Shown: in pieces, positions 62,184-64,000 of the stretch
Layout of the letters: the number at the start of each line of letters is the position of its first letter
Numbering within the stretch: position 1 is the first letter of the stretch
Assembly: GCA_001897525.1 (NCBI GenBank)
Contig: MKTB01000007.1
Span: forward strand, 62,001-126,000
Reading direction: 5' to 3'
From: Bacteroidetes bacterium 43-16
GTDB lineage: Bacteria > Bacteroidota > Bacteroidia > Chitinophagales > Chitinophagaceae
DNA length: 64,000 nucleotides
Translations under genes and position numbers: made by a program
The notes under the pieces: model-generated
The model's database searches: none
What the model was told of the DNA's origin: nothing
The model's input: only the letters and a program-made list of their open reading frames with translations

Positions 62184-62873
62184 ATGAAAAACACGATGTT
62201 TAAACCCTTTTCACTGCTATTAACTATACTTTTCCTCGCTTGCTTTTTTTCAGCCGGTGCGCAGGACAAGAACAATAAATTTGGCATCAAGCAGGCCAAT
62301 GTAGGCCCTAATGATACCATCCTGGCCTATGGCAAAATATTCGAGGGCGACACCCTGCCCCACTGGTATCTGCAGGAAGTTTTTGTTGTAGAGAGTTACC
62401 TGGACAAGAACCGCAGTTCCCAGATGGCCCGTTTGCGTCGCAATGTGTACCTTGTTTACCCTTATGCTGTAGAGGCAGCCCGCATCTTAAACGAGCTGGA
62501 TAGCGAACTCAAGAAAGCAGATGGCAGAAGGGATAAAAAGAAATACCTGAAAGCCGTAGAAGCCCAATTAAACGAAAAATTCAAAGAACCCTTAAAAAAC
62601 CTGAGCACCACCCAGGGCTCTATCCTCGTTAAGCTGATCAACCGTCAAAGCGGCCGTGATGTCTATTCCATTATTAAAGAATTAAAGGGCGGACTTAATG
62701 CCCGGATCTCCCAGACAGCGTTCTACTTCTTTGACAATAACCTTAAAGCCCAGTATGATCCTTTTAACGCCGATAAAGACATTGAGGCCGTGGTGAGAGA
62801 GATCGAATCTAAAGCCTATTACAATTACCAGATCCAGAATACCCCGGTATTGAAAATTTCCGAAAAAAGATAA
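62184..62873 (+). CDS. DUF4294 secreted protein
   Basis: 229 residues. The signal peptide ends SAGA with Gln next. The conserved YLVYPYAVEAARILNELDSELKKADGRRDKKKYLKAVEAQLNEKFKEPLKNLSTTQGSILVKLINRQSGRDVYSIIKELKG is the DUF4294 domain. The function is unknown. A TATTTTTG promoter box lies at 62154-62161, and two nested hairpins follow the stop. Confidence 0.88.
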   Translation: MKNTMFKPFSLLLTILFLACFFSAGAQDKNNKFGIKQANVGPNDTILAYGKIFEGDTLPHWYLQEVFVVESYLDKNRSSQMARLRRNVYLVYPYAVEAARILNELDSELKKADGRRDKKKYLKAVEAQLNEKFKEPLKNLSTTQGSILVKLINRQSGRDVYSIIKELKGGLNARISQTAFYFFDNNLKAQYDPFNADKDIEAVVREIESKAYYNYQIQNTPVLKISEKR

Positions 62874-62879
62874 ATCCTG

Positions 62880-62950
62880 TTCCCGAACGGGAATGACCCA
62901 AAAGCCTCCGTATTGTCTATTGAGTTGACTCAACACACAATGCGGAGGCT
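62880..62950 (+). other. two adjacent hairpins after the DUF4294 gene
   Basis: TTCCCG-AA-CGGGAA (62880-62893) is followed by a nested structure with AGCCTCCG/CGGAGGCT (62903-62910, 62943-62950), ATTGT/ACAAT and TTGAGT/ACTCAA inside. There is no long T run, so the role as a terminator is uncertain. Confidence 0.6.
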
Positions 62951-63056
62951 AGATATTTATAGCATTCCGGCCGCCCCCTTAAGTCTTTTTGCCCTCCATC
63001 ATTTTAGCATATTCTTGTTTAAATTTAGGCTACTTTTGTGCCCTAAATTATCAGCA

Positions 63057-63791
63057 ATGAAGGTATTTTTAATGGCAATAGGAGCCCATCCCGACGATGT
63101 AGAGTTGGGCTGTGCAGGTACCATTTATAATCATATACGTAAAGGTCAGGAAGTAGCTATTGTAGACCTCACAGAAGGCGAGCTGGGCTCAAGAGGCAGT
63201 GTTGCCACCAGATATGCCGAGGCAGAAGCGGCAAGAAAAATATTACAGGTTGCTCATCGCTACAACCTGCAGATGGCAGACGGCTTCTTTGAACACAGCC
63301 GGGAAAATGTACTGAAACTGGTACAGATCATCCGGAAGCATAAACCTGATGTATTACTGGCTAATGCACCTACAGATCGCCACCCCGACCATGGACGTGC
63401 CGGGCAGCTGATCCGGGATGCGGCCTTTTTAAGCGGATTACGCAAAATTGAAACGGAACTGGATGGCGTAGCCCAGGAAGCCTGGCGGCCCAAAAGAGTG
63501 TTCAATTACATACAGGATAAATTCATAGAACCAGATTTCATTGTCGACATCAGCGAAAGTATGGATATCAAAATGCAATCTGTAGTGGCTTACGGCAGCC
63601 AGTTTTTCAGCAAAGAGCATGAAAGCGATCCGGTAACCTATATATCGACAGATGCTTATTTAAACAAAGTGCGTAACCGGGCAGAGCAATTGGGCAGCAG
63701 GATAGGTGTCGCTTATGGAGAAGGCTTTATTTCAGAATTTTCGATCGGGGTAAAAGACCTGGACCAGTTCCTCTACCCGAAACTCTCCTAA
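63057..63791 (+). CDS. bshB1: bacillithiol biosynthesis deacetylase BshB1
   Basis: 244 residues from the ATG at 63057. The earlier ATG at 62913 would pass through a hairpin and is not in the family. AIGAHPDDVELGCAGTI is the zinc-binding AHPDD motif. TEGELGSRGSVATRYAEAEAARKIL and DRHPDHGRAGQLIRDAAFLSGL are specific to BshB1. It removes acetyl from GlcNAc-malate in bacillithiol synthesis. A TACTTTTG promoter box is at 63031-63038. Confidence 0.94.
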   Translation: MKVFLMAIGAHPDDVELGCAGTIYNHIRKGQEVAIVDLTEGELGSRGSVATRYAEAEAARKILQVAHRYNLQMADGFFEHSRENVLKLVQIIRKHKPDVLLANAPTDRHPDHGRAGQLIRDAAFLSGLRKIETELDGVAQEAWRPKRVFNYIQDKFIEPDFIVDISESMDIKMQSVVAYGSQFFSKEHESDPVTYISTDAYLNKVRNRAEQLGSRIGVAYGEGFISEFSIGVKDLDQFLYPKLS

Positions 63792-63837
63792 GCGGAGCAA
63801 AGAATTACAGACAAAAAACAATTAATTCAACAAAATA

Positions 63838-63869
63838 TTTGGACGATTAAAATAAAAGTTGCACCTTTG
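63838..63869 (+). promoter_or_regulatory. promoter of rpmB
   Basis: TTTG (63838-63841), a 20-base spacer and CACCTTTG (63862-63869), close to the consensus. The rpmB ATG is 31 bases later. Confidence 0.7.
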
Positions 63870-63900
63870 CAGTCCAAAAAAAATTAAAAATAGTAAGATA

Positions 63901-64000
63901 TGGCACGTGTATGTCAGGTAACCGGAAAAAAACCTATTACAGGTCACAAAGTATCTTTTTCTAACAAGAAATCTAAGCGTCGCTTTTTGCCAAATTTGCA
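63901..64000 (+). CDS. rpmB: 50S ribosomal protein L28, 3' end outside the window
   Basis: The first 33 residues, [32 protein letters not shown], are the L28 N-terminus. The rest lies past the window edge. Confidence 0.95.

Overview
The window is chromosomal DNA of a member of the Bacteroidota, most likely a Chitinophaga-like lineage (inference from gene content, not from a database match). Signs are the TAnnTTTG-type promoter boxes with an upstream TTTG/TTG, a PorP/SprF protein and a PorE-like TPR/PD40 protein of type IX secretion, an M28 glutaminyl-cyclase-like enzyme together with several signal peptides that leave an N-terminal glutamine, a bacillithiol deacetylase, and two ECF sigma/anti-sigma modules. 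It is gene-dense, with no insertion sequence, prophage, CRISPR array or rRNA. Most transcription units end in strong intrinsic terminators.

Region by region. 1-1618 (minus strand) is the most unusual locus: a 71-residue peptide with two CPxCRSGFTG units, a DUF692 multinuclear iron enzyme (MNIO) and an overlapping partner protein cut by the window edge. It looks like a RiPP biosynthetic cluster, with a terminator-like hairpin between the peptide gene and the enzymes. 1619-5583 holds a long non-coding stretch with an orphan terminator, then a three-gene membrane glycosylation cassette. 5584-13540 has a CPA1 antiporter, an ECF sigma/zinc-finger anti-sigma pair, an MscS-like channel, rarA, a thioredoxin-like protein and an SPFH/ribbon-helix-helix pair. 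13697-20423 runs topA, a CAP-domain protein, a lone ABC ATPase, an FAD monooxygenase, tsaE, tRNA-Trp, secE and nusG. A terminator closes nusG, and rplK is not the next gene.

20556-26938 (mostly minus) contains an operon of Kunitz-like lipoprotein, ECF sigma factor and anti-sigma/beta-barrel fusion, then metK, small lipoproteins, a DsbA-like protein and rpe. A cluster of DnaA-box-like sites lies between rpe and dnaB. 27280-40819 carries dnaB (with an SSB-like C-terminal tip), a lysine/alanine dehydrogenase-like enzyme, a PorE-like protein, proline dehydrogenase, an acyltransferase, a DUF2520 protein, a KdsC-like phosphatase, a half-length asparaginase, and the yceD-rpmF-plsX block. 41135-53114 contains a LytS/LytTR-type two-component system, trhO, an FAH-family hydrolase, a second CPA1 antiporter, an OprP-like porin and polA. 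53182-64000 has an HI0933-type flavoprotein, a RES/Xre toxin-antitoxin pair, an orphan DppB-type permease, the glutaminyl-cyclase-like peptidase, a polysaccharide flippase, surE, PorP/SprF, upp, a DUF4294 protein, bshB1 and the start of rpmB.

Most of the window is housekeeping. The parts that deserve attention are the MNIO peptide cluster, the Kunitz/sigma operon, the DnaB tail and DnaA-box cluster, and several regulatory hairpins placed inside or between genes.
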